The translations under genes and the position numbers were made by a program. Positions 5,076 through 5,426 of a stretch of DNA of 5,426 nt are shown piece by piece. Positions within the stretch are counted from its first letter, which is position 1. Every line of letters begins with the position of its first letter. The notes beneath the pieces were generated by a model. It was not told the origin of the DNA and did no database searches. It worked only from the letters and a program-made list of their open reading frames with translations. This DNA is from a bacterium (GTDB lineage Bacteria > Actinomycetota > Acidimicrobiia > Acidimicrobiales > CATQHL01). The stretch covers positions 1 to 5,426 of the forward strand of contig JAPPKQ010000174.1 of the NCBI GenBank assembly GCA_028819945.1, in the 5' to 3' direction.

Positions 5076-5426
5076 GTGACCGACCCGCTTGTGCATCTCC
5101 TCCCGCCGTCGCAACACGCCGGACGACGGCTGCGCCGCAAACGTGCCTCGACCCTCTTGGCCGCTCTCCTCGCCGCCGGCGCGCTGCTGCTCGCCGCATG
5201 CGGCCAGACCGACGCGGAGCCCGCAGTCGCGCCGGAGCCCGCTCCTGCGCGCGCACCCGAGCCCCCACCGCCGGCGCCCGAACCCCCACCGCCCGGGCCC
5301 GCCTCCGAACCGCCGCCACCCGCACCCGAACCGCCACCGCCTGTCTCCGAGCCCCCGGCGCCGCCCCCCCCGCCCCCCCCCCCCCCCCCCCCCCCCGGGC
5401 CCCCCCCCCCCCCCCCCCCCCCCCCC
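5076..5426 (+). CDS. Lipoprotein with Pro/Glu-rich linker (partial, C-terminus off the right edge)
   Basis: An open frame of 117 codons begins at the GTG at 5076, with AGAGGAG at 5064-5070 five nt upstream. Residues 17-23 (RRLRRKR) form a basic n-region, residues 26-39 a hydrophobic core, and LLAAC ends at Cys42, a good lipobox; Gly-Gln-Thr-Asp follows. From about residue 48 the chain becomes a linker with APEPPPP units, and then near-pure Pro until the window ends. The design (lipidated Cys, acidic residues, then long Pro/Glu tether) closely parallels the left-edge lipoprotein at 1-435, so a solute-binding domain may follow outside the window. That is an inference, because no folded domain is visible. 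The last 60 bases are almost all C and may be unreliable, so the frame beyond about 5363 should not be trusted. Confidence 0.7.
   Translation, partial: MTDPLVHLLPPSQHAGRRLRRKRASTLLAALLAAGALLLAACGQTDAEPAVAPEPAPARAPEPPPPAPEPPPPGPASEPPPPAPEPPPPVSEPPAPPPPPPPPPPPPGPPPPPPPPP
5253..5363 (+). repeat. Degenerate APEPPPP heptad repeat linker
   Basis: Codons 60-96 of the right-edge lipoprotein encode APEPPPP units of 21 bp, starting at 5253 and 5274 and recurring after an irregular GPASEPPPP unit. The codons vary (GAG/GAA, CCA/CCG/CCC), so the repeat is better conserved as protein than as DNA. This argues for selection on a Pro/Glu tether rather than recent slippage. Confidence 0.75.
5364..5426. other. 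Poly-C terminus, low-complexity and possibly artefactual
   Basis: The final 63 bases contain only C except for a G at 5372 and GGG at 5397-5399. The runs are 8, 24 and 27 C. The GGG falls exactly on a codon boundary of the lipoprotein frame, and G5372 is a third codon position, so the sequence can be read as Pro-rich linker. However, uninterrupted CCC codons differ sharply from the mixed codons just upstream. A base-calling or assembly artefact at a contig end is the simpler reading. Confidence 0.7.

Noticed and set aside
3274..5079. A 601-codon open frame on the plus strand opposite the synthetase gene
   Set aside because: It is antisense to a gene with complete family motifs. Its translation is Arg/Gly/Val-rich with no recognisable domain, as expected of an open frame created by GC-rich codon bias.
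4942..5079. A 45-residue Arg-rich reading frame whose stop overlaps the GTG of the right lipoprotein
   Set aside because: The AGGAGG ahead of the ATG leaves only one base of spacing, the composition is that of a noncoding GC-rich frame, and the palindrome and direct repeat lie inside it. Translational coupling cannot be excluded but is not supported.
4867..5337. N-terminal extension of the synthetase frame upstream of the ATG at 4866
   Set aside because: The extension is Arg/Ala-rich, crosses the intergenic region and the opposite lipoprotein gene, and has no counterpart in the family, which begins near the PLWSP motif.

Overview
The window is very GC-rich, with strong G/C bias at third codon positions, GTG starts and short Shine-Dalgarno leaders. 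This suggests a high-GC actinobacterium, perhaps an uncultured Acidimicrobiia-like lineage. That placement is an inference from composition and gene style, since no marker gene is present.

Layout from left to right. (1) Positions 1-435, minus strand: the N-terminal part of a lipoprotein with a long Pro/Glu linker and the start of a periplasmic substrate-binding domain, running off the left edge. (2) Positions 436-662: a 227-bp divergent intergenic region with a good TTGAGC-N17-TAGACT promoter for the rightward genes. (3) Positions 663-1511 and 1539-1946, plus strand: a classical short-chain dehydrogenase/reductase followed by a SnoaL/NTF2-like protein, probably one operon. (4) A 26-bp convergent gap. 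(5) Positions 2818-4866 and 1973-2821, minus strand: an acetoacetyl-CoA synthetase followed by a CitE/HpcH-family CoA-ester lyase, joined by a 4-bp GTGA stop/start overlap. (6) Positions 4867-5075: a divergent intergenic region with a perfect 14-bp palindrome and a 12-bp direct repeat. (7) Positions 5076-5426, plus strand: the N-terminal part of a second lipoprotein with a Pro/Glu linker, dissolving into poly-C at the right edge.

How the genes may work together. The synthetase converts acetoacetate, ATP and CoA to acetoacetyl-CoA. Some CitE-like lyases cleave 3-hydroxyacyl-CoA thioesters; mycobacterial Rv2498c is reported to cleave HMG-CoA-type substrates to acetyl-CoA plus acetoacetate. The overlap therefore suggests a lyase that makes acetoacetate and a ligase that activates it, as at the end of leucine or branched-chain acid catabolism. 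The SDR and SnoaL-like protein may act on a related hydroxy or keto substrate, but their substrate cannot be read from sequence. The flanking lipoproteins look like cell-surface solute-binding components facing away from the catabolic block.

Two places look like possible sequence-quality problems with the same signature (excess C on the plus strand): 4402-4473 inside the synthetase gene and the poly-C right end. No RNA gene, CRISPR array, transposase or phage gene was seen.
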